A stretch of 64,000 nt of DNA from Paracoccaceae bacterium (lineage in GTDB: Bacteria; Pseudomonadota; Alphaproteobacteria; Rhodobacterales; Rhodobacteraceae): contig JALHOL010000010.1 of the NCBI GenBank assembly GCA_022843025.1, forward strand, positions 62,001-126,000, given 5' to 3'. Positions within the stretch are counted from its first letter, which is position 1. Each line of letters starts with the position of its first letter. A program made the position numbers and the translations under genes. Shown here in pieces: positions 55,545-63,758 of the stretch. The notes below the pieces were generated by a model. The model saw only the letters and a list, made by a program, of their open reading frames with translations. It was not told the DNA's origin and made no database searches.

Positions 55545-56606
55545 GTGACCAACCCGCCCGACAGCCCAGCCCAAACCCCGTGGTGGCACCCCTCGCGCCA
55601 TGCCGACCGCCGCCCCGTCCTGTTGGCGCGCAACCGCATCCAGCAGGCGCTGCGCCGCTGGTTCGATGACAATGGCTTCACCGAGGTGGACCCCGCCGCG
55701 CTGCAAGTCTCGCCCGGGAATGAGGCACATCTGCACGCCTTCACCACCGATGCCCTGTCGCATGACGGCACCCGCCGCGCGATGCACCTGCACACCAGCC
55801 CTGAATTCGCGATGAAAAAGCTCCTCGCGGCAGGCGAAACGCGCATCGCGGCTTTTGCCCATGTCTGGCGCAACCGCGAAAGGGGGGCGCTTCACTCGCC
55901 CGAATTCACCATGCTGGAATGGTATCGGGCGGGCGAGGATTACACCGTCCTGATGGAGGACACGGTCGCCTTCCTGCGCCTTGCCGCCACCACCGCCAAT
56001 ACGGCCCTCCTGCGCTATCGTGATCGCAGCTGCGATCCCTTCGCCCCGTGGGAACGGCTTTCGGTCGCCCAGGCCTTCACACGCCACGCCGGTATCGACC
56101 TTCTCGCCACAATTCAAACCGATGGCACCCCGAACCGCGACGCACTTGCCGCGCAGATGATGGGGCAGGGGATGGCCGTCTCGCCCGATGACACATGGTC
56201 CGACCTGCTGTCCAAGGTGCTGGTCTCCCATGTCGAACCCCATCTTGGGCTGGGTCACATCACCGTCCTTGACCGCTACCCGGCGGCCGAGGCCGCACTG
56301 GCCCGCGCCTGCGCCGACGATCCACGCGAAGCCGAACGGTTCGAGGTCTATGCCTGCGGTGTCGAGCTTGCCAATGGCTTTGGCGAGCTGACCAACCCCG
56401 TCGAACAGCGCCGCCGCTTCCAGATCGAGATGGACGAAAAAGATCGCATCTACGGCGAACGCTACCCGATTGATGAGGATTTCCTCGCCGCCCTCGCCCT
56501 CATGCCCCCCGCATCAGGCATCGCATTGGGCTTTGACCGGCTGGTGATGCTGGCCACAGGCGCGCAAAGAATCGATATGGTCCTCTGGGCACCCGTGGCC
56601 GAGTGA
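55545..56606 (+). CDS. epmA: EF-P lysine lysyltransferase (LysRS-like)
   Basis: This 353-aa class II aminoacyl-tRNA synthetase-like enzyme lacks the anticodon-binding domain. It has HTSPEFAMKKLLAAGETRIA, AHVWRNRERGALHSPEFTML, GVELANGFGELTNPVEQ and GIALGFDRLVMLATG. It attaches beta-lysine (or lysine) to EF-P Lys33. It starts at GTG 55545, 105 bp from the divergent efp start, so both promoters share this gap. The companion aminomutase gene epmB is not in the window. Confidence 0.94.
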   Translation: MTNPPDSPAQTPWWHPSRHADRRPVLLARNRIQQALRRWFDDNGFTEVDPAALQVSPGNEAHLHAFTTDALSHDGTRRAMHLHTSPEFAMKKLLAAGETRIAAFAHVWRNRERGALHSPEFTMLEWYRAGEDYTVLMEDTVAFLRLAATTANTALLRYRDRSCDPFAPWERLSVAQAFTRHAGIDLLATIQTDGTPNRDALAAQMMGQGMAVSPDDTWSDLLSKVLVSHVEPHLGLGHITVLDRYPAAEAALARACADDPREAERFEVYACGVELANGFGELTNPVEQRRRFQIEMDEKDRIYGERYPIDEDFLAALALMPPASGIALGFDRLVMLATGAQRIDMVLWAPVAE

Positions 56607-56722
56607 CGGGCGGAAAGCTGCCGTTTTTCATGGGTTTGCTACAATCCGGCGGTCTTTCCCCGCATTGGTTCCGGCCCTGAAACAAAGCCCGCAACCCGCC
56701 GCCTGCCGTGACCGAAAGGCCG

Positions 56723-56749
56723 CATAAACCAAAGTTTATGGCCATAAAC
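56723..56749. repeat. Three copies of an AT-rich heptamer upstream of the response regulator
   Basis: CATAAAC-CAAA-GTTTATG is a perfect 7-bp inverted repeat, followed after 2 bp by a third CATAAAC. It lies within the 343-bp gap between epmA and the response regulator (56607-56949), which holds no other gene I can support. It may be a regulator binding region; a hairpin with GGC/GCC ends is also possible. Confidence 0.4.
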
Positions 56750-56949
56750 GGGGCGGTCAAAGCCGCCTGTTCCGGCCTCCCCCCCCGCTTGCCCGACTCA
56801 GCGATTAGGCCCAGCTTTGTCCCATGGTCGTCGGGGCGTGCCTTTGGTGGGGGCATCCCGGCGGACAGGACAGACAGACCCGGACAACACCCCTTATTCA
56901 GGCCAGTGCAATGCCGACCGTACATGATATCCAAGGCAGGACCCACGAC

Positions 56950-57369
56950 GTGACAGCGCATCGACCCGCACCCGCAGACCGGCCCCGCATTCTGGTGGTC
57001 GACGACGACGCCATCAACCGTCTCGTGGCCCGCGTCCTGATCGAGGCGCGCGGATATGAGGTGATCGAGGCCGAAGATGGCGATGCCGCTCTGGCGACCT
57101 ATGCCGCCAGCGATGACATCGGCCTGATCCTGATGGATCTCGCCATGCCCGGCCGCGACGGGCTGGACACCACCCGCTGCCTTCGCGCGCAATCGCGGCG
57201 CGGGGCGACTGTTCCGATCGTCGCCCTGACCCGCCGCATCGACGACGACTCGCGTCGCAATTGCTTTGATGCGGGGATGAACGGGTTCCTGCCGAAACCC
57301 ATCTCCGCCACCGGAATCGAAAGCATCGTGTGTTTGGTCGGTCACGGCGCACCCCGCGCTCACGCCTGA
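56950..57369 (+). CDS. Stand-alone receiver-domain response regulator
   Basis: This 139-aa protein is essentially one REC domain. It has acidic residues in RILVVDDDAINR, the phosphoacceptor Asp in LILMDLAMPGRDG, Thr in IVALTRR and Lys in NGFLPKP. There is no output domain, so it acts by protein interaction or as a phosphate relay. No histidine kinase gene is near. The start is uncertain: GTG 56950 has AGGA 8 nt upstream; ATG 56911 would add 13 residues. Confidence 0.85.
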   Translation: MTAHRPAPADRPRILVVDDDAINRLVARVLIEARGYEVIEAEDGDAALATYAASDDIGLILMDLAMPGRDGLDTTRCLRAQSRRGATVPIVALTRRIDDDSRRNCFDAGMNGFLPKPISATGIESIVCLVGHGAPRAHA

Positions 57370-57388
57370 TCGCGTGCCGACATACTCA

Positions 57389-57427
57389 GGCCCGATCCCC
57401 GGCAGCATGGTGGATCGGGCCTTTTTT
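57389..57427 (+). terminator. Intrinsic terminator after the response regulator
   Basis: GGCCCGATCC and GGATCGGGCC form a perfect 10-bp stem (11 bp with the flanking A-T pair) followed by TTTTTT, 19 bp after the stop. Confidence 0.92.
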
Positions 57428-57467
57428 CATCCCTGCCGCTTTGGCTAATGGCCGCCGCGATACGGAC

Positions 57468-57483
57468 TGATTGACGTACCTCA
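57468..57483 (+). promoter_or_regulatory. LacI-type operator before the regulator gene
   Basis: TGATTGACGTACCTCA contains the central ACGT with TGA/TCA ends and shares ACGTACCTCA with the site before the transporter operon (58649-58664). It lies 51-66 bp upstream of the LacI-family start and suggests autoregulation. Confidence 0.55.
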
Positions 57484-57533
57484 ATCTTGCCCGGATAAAG
57501 AACCAACCCCGACATGCGGGGCAGGGCGCAGGG

Positions 57534-58598
57534 ATGACCAGACCGACGGTAAATGACATAGCCCGCGAAGCCGGGGTCTCGCTTGCCACGGTGGACCGCG
57601 TCCTGAACGCGCGCCCCGGCGTGCGCGCCAAGACGATAACGGCAGTGAATGACGCCATCACCCGCCTTGGCTATGTCCGCGACCTCGCCGCCGCCAACCT
57701 TGCCCGCAGCCGTTCCTATCGCATGGTGGCCCTGCTGCCTGATGGCGACAGCCAGTTCGTGCAAACCCTCGCCGAAGCACTGACCGAGGCCGCCGCCCTT
57801 GCCGCCGCCACGCGCCTGCGCCTGGATCTGCTCCGCTACCCGCCCGAAGACATGCATGTGCTGTCCAACCTCCTCGCGGGCTTCCAGGCCGAAGATGTGG
57901 CCGGTGTCGCGCTGATGGCCCCCGAAACCCCCGTCATCCGCGATGCCGTGCGCGCCCTGCGTCTGCGCGGCATTCCCCTTGTGGCGCTTGGCTCTGATCT
58001 GCCCAACACGGGGCGTGATCATTTCGTGGGCATCGACAGCCACGCCGCAGGCCGCACGGCGGGCGTCCTAATGGGCCGCTTCTGCCGTGGTCTTTCGGGC
58101 CGCGTGCTGGTCGTCGCCGACAGCATGCTTCTGCGTGACAGCATCGAACGCCGCCGCGGGTTCGATGAGGTGCTTCTCGCCGATTTCCCCGCGCTGGATG
58201 TGATGCCCACGCTGGAAACCCACGGCTCTGCCGAACAGCTGCGCCGCGCCGTGGGCGATTGCCTTGCCGCCACGCCGGATGTTGTCGGTCTCTATCTGCT
58301 CGGCTCCGGCCACCGTGCGCTTGCCGCGCTGCTGCGCGACCGTGGCCTTCTCGGTCGTTTCGTCGTGATCGGGCATGAGTTGACCCCACACACGCGGCAG
58401 GCACTTCTGGCCGGGCATCTCGATGCCGTCATCGCGCAGAATCCCGGCCATCTCGCCCGCTCCGCCCTGCGTGTTCTGCGCGCCAAAGCCGACCGCATCC
58501 CGATCGACGAAGGGCAGGAACAATTGAGGATCGAGGTCGTCATCCGCGAAAACCTCCCCGCCGAGCCGCGCGAAGATCGTCAGGAAGACGCCGCTTAG
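57534..58598 (+). CDS. LacI-family transcriptional regulator
   Basis: This 354-aa repressor has an N-terminal DNA-binding domain PTVNDIAREAGVSLATVDRV with hinge helix (YVRDLAAANLARSRS) and a periplasmic-binding-protein-like sensor (MVALLPDGDSQFVQ, FVGIDSHAAGRTAGVLM, VGLYLLGSGHRALA). It lies directly before a sugar ABC operon in the same direction. Similar palindromes before both units indicate that it controls itself and the transporter. The inducer is probably the transported sugar or polyol (inference). Confidence 0.93.
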   Translation: MTRPTVNDIAREAGVSLATVDRVLNARPGVRAKTITAVNDAITRLGYVRDLAAANLARSRSYRMVALLPDGDSQFVQTLAEALTEAAALAAATRLRLDLLRYPPEDMHVLSNLLAGFQAEDVAGVALMAPETPVIRDAVRALRLRGIPLVALGSDLPNTGRDHFVGIDSHAAGRTAGVLMGRFCRGLSGRVLVVADSMLLRDSIERRRGFDEVLLADFPALDVMPTLETHGSAEQLRRAVGDCLAATPDVVGLYLLGSGHRALAALLRDRGLLGRFVVIGHELTPHTRQALLAGHLDAVIAQNPGHLARSALRVLRAKADRIPIDEGQEQLRIEVVIRENLPAEPREDRQEDAA

Positions 58599-58648
58599 GC
58601 TTTGAAATTAAATGATAAAGACCTCGCTTCAGATGTCGCGCCAAAAAA

Positions 58649-58664
58649 TGAGGAACGTACCTCA
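58649..58664 (+). promoter_or_regulatory. LacI-type operator before the sugar ABC operon
   Basis: TGAGGAACGTACCTCA is a near-perfect 16-bp palindrome (TGAGG-n-ACGT-n-CCTCA) with the central CpG typical of LacI-family sites. It is 120-135 bp upstream of the binding-protein start. A possible promoter (TGGACA, 18 bp, TATCGT) follows directly, so bound repressor would block it. Confidence 0.65.
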
Positions 58665-58783
58665 GAAATCTATGGACAGACTCGCCCCGCCAAGCCTATC
58701 GTAAACATCAAAGAAGGCCCGGGGGCAGCGCAGCTGTCCAAACGGGCACGATAACAAATCAATCTGAAACGGGAGGAACTACG

Positions 58784-60100
58784 ATGAAGGCCAGACTTCT
58801 TGCCGCCTCTTCGGCGGCAGCCCTTTGCATGGCGGGCATGGCATCCGCGCAAGACAATGAACTTACCCTGTGCTGGGCCGCTTGGGATCCCGCCAACGCG
58901 CTCGTTGAATTGTCCAAGGATTTCGAAACCCAGTCCGGCATCAAGATGAACTTCGAATTCGTGCCATGGCCGAATTTCGCAGACCGGATGCTGAACGAAC
59001 TCAACTCCGGCGGTCAGCTTTGCGACCTGCTGATCGGCGACAGCCAGTGGATCGGCGGCAGCGCCGAAAACGGCCACTACGTCAAGCTGAACGACTTCTT
59101 CGATAAGGAAGGCATCAGCATGGACGATTTCGCCCCGGCGACCGTCCGCGCCTATTCCACCTGGCCCAAGGGCGAACCCAACTACTACGCACTTCCCGCG
59201 ATGGGCGATGCCAACGGCTGGTTCTACCGCAAGGACTGGTTCGCCCGTCCGGAAATTCAGGCCGAGTTCAAGGAAAAGTACGGCCGCGATCTGGCCGAAC
59301 CCAAGACGCAAAAGGAACTGCTCGAAATCGCGCAATTCTTCCAGGGGCGTGAAATCGACGGCCAGACTGTCTATGGCGCCTCCATCTTCACCGAACGCGG
59401 ATCCGAAGGCATCACGATGGGTGCCACTGGCGCGCTGTATGCTTGGGGTTTCAAATACGAAAACACCCCCGGCAAATACGATATGGAAGGCGCCGTGAAC
59501 TCGCCCGAGGCGGTCGAGGCGTTGGAGTTCTACAAGGAACTCTACAAAACCGCCACGCCTCCGGGCTATGACAACGCCTATATGGAACAGTCGCTGGATG
59601 CCTTCAAATCCGGGCAGGTGGCCATGGCGATGAACTGGTTCGCCTTCTTCCCCGGCCTCTATGCAGATCCCAACACCGGGGGCGACAAGATCGACTTCTT
59701 CGTGAACCCAGCGCAGAACGTGGCCGCCTCCACGCTCGGCGGGCAGGGTATCTCGGTCGTGTCCTATACCGACAACATGGATGGCGCGCTGGCCTATATC
59801 AAATGGTTCGCCCAGCCGGATGTGCAAAAGAAGTGGTGGTCGATGGGCGGTTATTCCTGCCACAAGGCCGTTCTCGAAGACCCGGATTTCGTGAACACCG
59901 CCCCCTTCGCGGGTGACTTCCTCGAAGCAATGGGTGGCGTGCAGGACTTCTGGCAGGAGCCGGCCTATGCCTCGCTGCTGCTGGCGATGCAGGAACGTCT
60001 GCACAACTATGTGGTGGCCGATCAGGGCACCGCACAAGAGGCGCTGGACGGCCTGATCGCCGACTGGACCGAAGTGTTCGAGGACGAAGGCAAGCTCTGA
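58784..60100 (+). CDS. Sugar ABC transporter substrate-binding protein (CUT1)
   Basis: This 438-aa periplasmic protein has signal peptide RLLAASSAAALCMAGMASA (AxA cleavage before QDN). The mature part is a family 1 extracellular solute-binding fold with NELTLCWAAWDPANALVELS, FEFVPWPNFADRMLNELNSG and MAMNWFAFFPGLYADPNTGG. GGGAGG precedes the start. It captures an unidentified carbohydrate or polyol for the permeases encoded downstream. A strong hairpin follows the stop. Confidence 0.95.
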   Translation: MKARLLAASSAAALCMAGMASAQDNELTLCWAAWDPANALVELSKDFETQSGIKMNFEFVPWPNFADRMLNELNSGGQLCDLLIGDSQWIGGSAENGHYVKLNDFFDKEGISMDDFAPATVRAYSTWPKGEPNYYALPAMGDANGWFYRKDWFARPEIQAEFKEKYGRDLAEPKTQKELLEIAQFFQGREIDGQTVYGASIFTERGSEGITMGATGALYAWGFKYENTPGKYDMEGAVNSPEAVEALEFYKELYKTATPPGYDNAYMEQSLDAFKSGQVAMAMNWFAFFPGLYADPNTGGDKIDFFVNPAQNVAASTLGGQGISVVSYTDNMDGALAYIKWFAQPDVQKKWWSMGGYSCHKAVLEDPDFVNTAPFAGDFLEAMGGVQDFWQEPAYASLLLAMQERLHNYVVADQGTAQEALDGLIADWTEVFEDEGKL

Positions 60101-60112
60101 CCTTCCCCTCTC

Positions 60113-60154
60113 GCCCCGCCCGCCCGATCCTGCAACGGATCAGACGGGCGGGGC
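60113..60154 (+). other. Intercistronic stem-loop after the binding-protein gene
   Basis: GCCCCGCCCG pairs with CGGGCGGGGC, with an inner GATCC/GGATC stem. There is no T-tract. Such hairpins after binding-protein genes commonly protect the upstream mRNA, giving more binding protein than permease. Confidence 0.65.
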
Positions 60155-60229
60155 ATTCCTCCCGATCGCTCGTCCCGCCGCTGGCGGGGCAGGGGCAGGG
60201 GCAACCCCGCCGCCCGAAGGACCATGCCG

Positions 60230-61174
60230 ATGCCCGATCCCATCACCGCCGCCGCACGCGCCACACCCGAACCCATCGCCCGCAAGGTGCGCGGCCTGTC
60301 CGATCGCGCCATCGCCTGGCTGTTCGTGGCACCAACCATCTTCCTGCTGTTGGCGATCAACATCTTCCCATTGATCTGGACGGTCCGGCTCAGCTTCACC
60401 AACTACCGGGCCAACCGCCCGAACGAAGAGGTGGAATGGGTCGGCCTGCGCAATTACGTCCGCATCCTGACGGATGATGGCATCTGGGCCAACATGCAGA
60501 CCACGGCCCATTTCCTGTTCTGGACGCTGTTCTTTCAGGTGCTGATCGGCTTCACCCTTGCTTGGCTCATCAACCGGAAATTCAAGGGCAATGATCTGCT
60601 CACCACCCTGATCGTGCTGCCCATGATGCTCTCGCCCGCTGTGGTGGGCAATTTCTGGACCTTCCTCTACCAGCCGCAGATCGGCCTTGTGAATTACATG
60701 GTCGAACTCGTCACCGGCACCCCGGCCTCCAGCTTTTCCATGCTCGGCGCGGGGGGGTATGCCAAATGGTCCATCATCATCGTCGACACCTGGATGTGGT
60801 CGCCCTTTGTCATGCTGATCTGCCTCGCAGGCCTGCGCTCCATCCCCGATTACATCTACGAGGCGGCCGAAATCGACCGCGCCTCCAAATGGCGGCAGTT
60901 CTGGACCATCACCATCCCCATGGTGTTGCCCTTCCTGATGCTCGCCGTGCTGTTTCGTGGCATCGAGAATTTCAAGATGTTCGACATGGTGGTCCTGCTC
61001 ACCGGCGGCGGACCGGGCAACGAAACCCTCCTCGCCTCCATCGACCTGAAGCGTGAGGCGTTCGAAAAGTGGCGCACCGGCTATTCCAGCGCCTATGCCA
61101 TCATCCTGTTTGTCACGGTCTTCGGCCTCGCCTCCATCTATGTCAAGGCCCTGAACAAGGTGAAAGAAAGATGA
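60230..61174 (+). CDS. Sugar ABC transporter permease 1 (MalF-like)
   Basis: This protein of about 314 aa is a six-helix permease with AIAWLFVAPTIFLLLAINIF at the start and the ATPase-contact EAA loop in YEAAEIDRASKWRQFWTITI. It forms the inner-membrane channel with the next permease. ATG 60230 is preferred: AGGA is 8 nt upstream, against only 2 nt for ATG 60224. The next gene begins inside its stop. Confidence 0.94.
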   Translation: MPDPITAAARATPEPIARKVRGLSDRAIAWLFVAPTIFLLLAINIFPLIWTVRLSFTNYRANRPNEEVEWVGLRNYVRILTDDGIWANMQTTAHFLFWTLFFQVLIGFTLAWLINRKFKGNDLLTTLIVLPMMLSPAVVGNFWTFLYQPQIGLVNYMVELVTGTPASSFSMLGAGGYAKWSIIIVDTWMWSPFVMLICLAGLRSIPDYIYEAAEIDRASKWRQFWTITIPMVLPFLMLAVLFRGIENFKMFDMVVLLTGGGPGNETLLASIDLKREAFEKWRTGYSSAYAIILFVTVFGLASIYVKALNKVKER

Positions 61175-62112
61175 GCGCCTATTCCATCACCGAACCCACC
61201 TCGCGCTCCAAACTGGTCGCTGGCGTGCTCGTCGTCCTTTACGCCTTCGTCACCCTGCTGCCCTTGGTCTGGATCATCTCCACCGGCTTCAAGTCCGGGC
61301 CGGATTCCATCAGCTACCCGCCCAAGGTGCTGTTCGAGCCTTCGCTTGAGGGCTACGTCAACCTCTTTACCACCCGCACCCGCGTCGCGGCCGAAGAGTT
61401 CCAGAACCTTCCCCCGGCCGAGACATGGTATGATGAAATCGTCCGCGAAAGCGGCATGGTCATCGCAGGGCCATCGCGCTTTGGCGAACGCTTCCTGAAC
61501 TCTGTCATCATCGGCTTCGGCTCGACCTTCCTGTCGATCTTCCTCGGCACGCTGGCCGCTTATGCCTTCTCGCGCTTCAAGGTGCCGCTCAAGGATGACA
61601 TCCTGTTCTTCATCCTCTCCACCCGGATGATGCCGCCCATCGCAGTGGCCATCCCCATCTACCTGATGTACCGCGAATTGGGTCTGTCCGATACGCATCT
61701 GGGCATGATCCTGCTATATACGGCGGTGAACATCTCGCTTGCCGTCTGGCTGCTCAAAGGTTTCATCGACGAAATTCCCCGCGAATACGAAGAGGCCGCG
61801 CTGATCGACGGCTACACCCGGTTTCAGGCCTTCCGTAAGGTCGTCTTGCCGCAAGCCGCCACCGGCATCGCCTCTACCGCGATCTTCTGCCTGATCTTCG
61901 CCTGGAACGAATATGCCTTCGCGGTCCTGCTCACCTCCGGCACGGCCCAGACCGCGCCACCCTTTATCCCGACCATCATCGGTGTGGGCGGTCAGGACTG
62001 GCCCGCCGTCGCCGCCGGGGCCACCATCTTCCTGCTGCCCGTGATGATCTTCACCATCCTTCTGCGCAAACACCTGCTGCGCGGGATCACCTTCGGAGCC
62101 GTCCGCAAATGA
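61171..62112 (+). CDS. Sugar ABC transporter permease 2 (MalG-like) with extended first periplasmic loop
   Basis: This 313-aa permease has LVVLYAFVTLLPLVWIISTG, the core STRMMPPIAVAIPIYLMYRE and the EAA loop YEEAALIDGYTRFQAFRKVV. Between the first two helices it has a longer-than-usual loop (about residues 65-110, with RVAAEEFQNLPPAETWYDEI). It overlaps both neighbours by 4 bp. Confidence 0.94.
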   Translation: MSAYSITEPTSRSKLVAGVLVVLYAFVTLLPLVWIISTGFKSGPDSISYPPKVLFEPSLEGYVNLFTTRTRVAAEEFQNLPPAETWYDEIVRESGMVIAGPSRFGERFLNSVIIGFGSTFLSIFLGTLAAYAFSRFKVPLKDDILFFILSTRMMPPIAVAIPIYLMYRELGLSDTHLGMILLYTAVNISLAVWLLKGFIDEIPREYEEAALIDGYTRFQAFRKVVLPQAATGIASTAIFCLIFAWNEYAFAVLLTSGTAQTAPPFIPTIIGVGGQDWPAVAAGATIFLLPVMIFTILLRKHLLRGITFGAVRK

Positions 62113-62297
62113 TGTCCTTCCTCAACGGCCTCTTCCGCCTGCGCCGCGGCCCGTGGGAACTGCTGGCCACCATCCTTATCGGGCTGGGTGTCTTCATGCT
62201 GATGCAGCCCTTCGCCCTCGCGCTCTATACTTGGAGCTTCCTTGTTACCCTGGCGGGCACGGTGATGTTCATCATCGTCTCGCATTTCCCGGAATAG
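62109..62297 (+). CDS. 62-aa two-helix membrane protein in the sugar ABC operon
   Basis: This small protein has two hydrophobic segments (LLATILIGLGVFMLMQPFAL and TWSFLVTLAGTVMFIIVSHF). It starts inside the stop of permease 2 and is followed by a VOC gene after 5 bp. Small membrane proteins at this place occur in other alphaproteobacterial sugar operons (from memory); function is unknown. Confidence 0.7.
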   Translation: MMSFLNGLFRLRRGPWELLATILIGLGVFMLMQPFALALYTWSFLVTLAGTVMFIIVSHFPE

Positions 62298-62302
62298 CCG
62301 CG

Positions 62303-62662
62303 ATGCTGGAAAAGCTCTGCCCCATCCTGCCCGCCCGCGACATCGCCCTGACAGAATCCTTCTGGGCGCGGCTCGGCTTTGAAACCGTCTACCGCGACGA
62401 TGCCGAATACCTTCTGATGAAACGCGACGGGGCCGAGGTGCATTTCTTCCATCACCCCGACCAGAACCCCGCCACCAACGACCACGGCGCCTATCTGCGC
62501 CCCGCCGACATCGCCGCGCTGCATCGCGAATGGTCCGTGCTCGACCTGCCCGCCACGGGCATCCCCCGCTACATCCCGCTTTCCGAAAAACCCTGGGGCA
62601 TGGCCGAACTTGCCCTCATCGACCTGAACGGAAACCTCATCCGCGCAGGGCAGGAGATCTGA
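62303..62662 (+). CDS. VOC/bleomycin-resistance-like protein in the sugar ABC operon
   Basis: This 119-aa vicinal-oxygen-chelate protein has CPILPARDIALTESFWARLG, AEVHFFHHPDQNP and AELALIDLNGNLIRAGQ. The fold is shared by glyoxalase I, dioxygenases and bleomycin-binding proteins. Metal-site residues (His in HFFHH, a late Glu) are uncertain. It lies between permease and ATPase genes, an unusual place for such a protein; it may bind or process the transported compound (inference). Confidence 0.85.
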   Translation: MLEKLCPILPARDIALTESFWARLGFETVYRDDAEYLLMKRDGAEVHFFHHPDQNPATNDHGAYLRPADIAALHREWSVLDLPATGIPRYIPLSEKPWGMAELALIDLNGNLIRAGQEI

Positions 62663-62663
62663 C

Positions 62664-63758
62664 TTGGCCGAAATCGTCATCCGCAATCTGCGCAAGGAAT
62701 TCGGCGCCTTCACCGCCGTCAAAGGCTCCAGCTTCACCATCAAGGATGGCGAATTCTTTATGCTGCTCGGCCCCTCGGGCTGTGGCAAGACCACCACCCT
62801 GCGCATGATCGCGGGGCTGGAACTGCCCACCTCCGGCCAGATCCTGATCGACGGCGAAGATGTCAGCATGAAACCCGCCAGTCAGCGCGACATCGCCATG
62901 GTCTTCCAGATGTTCGCGCTCTACCCGCATATGAACGTGCGCAAGAACATCAGCTACCCGCTCGTCAGTCAGGGCGTCCCCAAAGCGCAGATCGCCGCCA
63001 AGGTGGCCGAGGTCGCCCGCATCCTCGGCATTGAATCGATCCTCGACAAACCCGTGGGCGGCCTTGCCGGGGGCGATCGTCAGCGTGTGGCGCTGGGCCG
63101 CGCCATCGTCCGCAATCCAAAGGCCTTCATGATGGATGAACCGCTCGGCGCGCTGGATGCCGAATTCCGCGAACGCATGGCCGAAGAACTGCGCGCCCTG
63201 CATGACAGGATGGGTGCCACCACCGTCTATGTCACCCATGACCAGCTGGAGGCGATGCAGATGGGCGACAAGATCGTCGTGATGAACCACGGCGTTGTCG
63301 AACAATTCGGCACCCCGCAGGATATCTACGACCACCCCGCCACGCTCTTCGTGGCCGATTTCATCGGCAGCCCGGCCATGAACTTCCTGCGCTTTGACGG
63401 AACAGCAAAACCGGGCGATCAAAGCGTCACCCTCGGCGGCACCTCCATCGCCCTGCCGGAACTGCAAGAGGCCGCCTCAGGCGCGTTGGTGCTGGGCGTA
63501 CGCCCCGAACATGTGGCGCTGGCCGATGATGCCCCCTATCGCGGGCGGGTAGAGGCATCGGAGTATCTGGGTACCACCCAGATCGTCACGCTCTCCACCG
63601 CCCATGGCCCGGTCAAGGCGCGCATCCCCTCGGGCGAGGTGGCGCGTCTGGGCGAAACCGTGGGCCTGCGGCTAAATGCGCGGACGCTGTCGCTGTTTGA
63701 TGCCGGATCAGGCCGCGCCTTGCGCACGGCCGCCAATGCGGGGGTGCATCATGGCTGA
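62664..63758 (+). CDS. Sugar ABC transporter ATP-binding protein 1 (MalK/UgpC-like)
   Basis: This 364-aa protein has Walker A LLGPSGCGKTTTLRM, Q-loop FQMFALYPHMNVRKN, Walker B AFMMDEPLGALDA and His-loop VYVTHDQLEAMQMGD, with a C-terminal TOBE/MalK regulatory domain. The signature motif is LAGGDRQRVALGRA rather than LSGGQ. It starts at TTG 62664 with CAGGAG upstream. It energises the two permeases, probably together with the second ATPase. Confidence 0.94.
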   Translation: MAEIVIRNLRKEFGAFTAVKGSSFTIKDGEFFMLLGPSGCGKTTTLRMIAGLELPTSGQILIDGEDVSMKPASQRDIAMVFQMFALYPHMNVRKNISYPLVSQGVPKAQIAAKVAEVARILGIESILDKPVGGLAGGDRQRVALGRAIVRNPKAFMMDEPLGALDAEFRERMAEELRALHDRMGATTVYVTHDQLEAMQMGDKIVVMNHGVVEQFGTPQDIYDHPATLFVADFIGSPAMNFLRFDGTAKPGDQSVTLGGTSIALPELQEAASGALVLGVRPEHVALADDAPYRGRVEASEYLGTTQIVTLSTAHGPVKARIPSGEVARLGETVGLRLNARTLSLFDAGSGRALRTAANAGVHHG

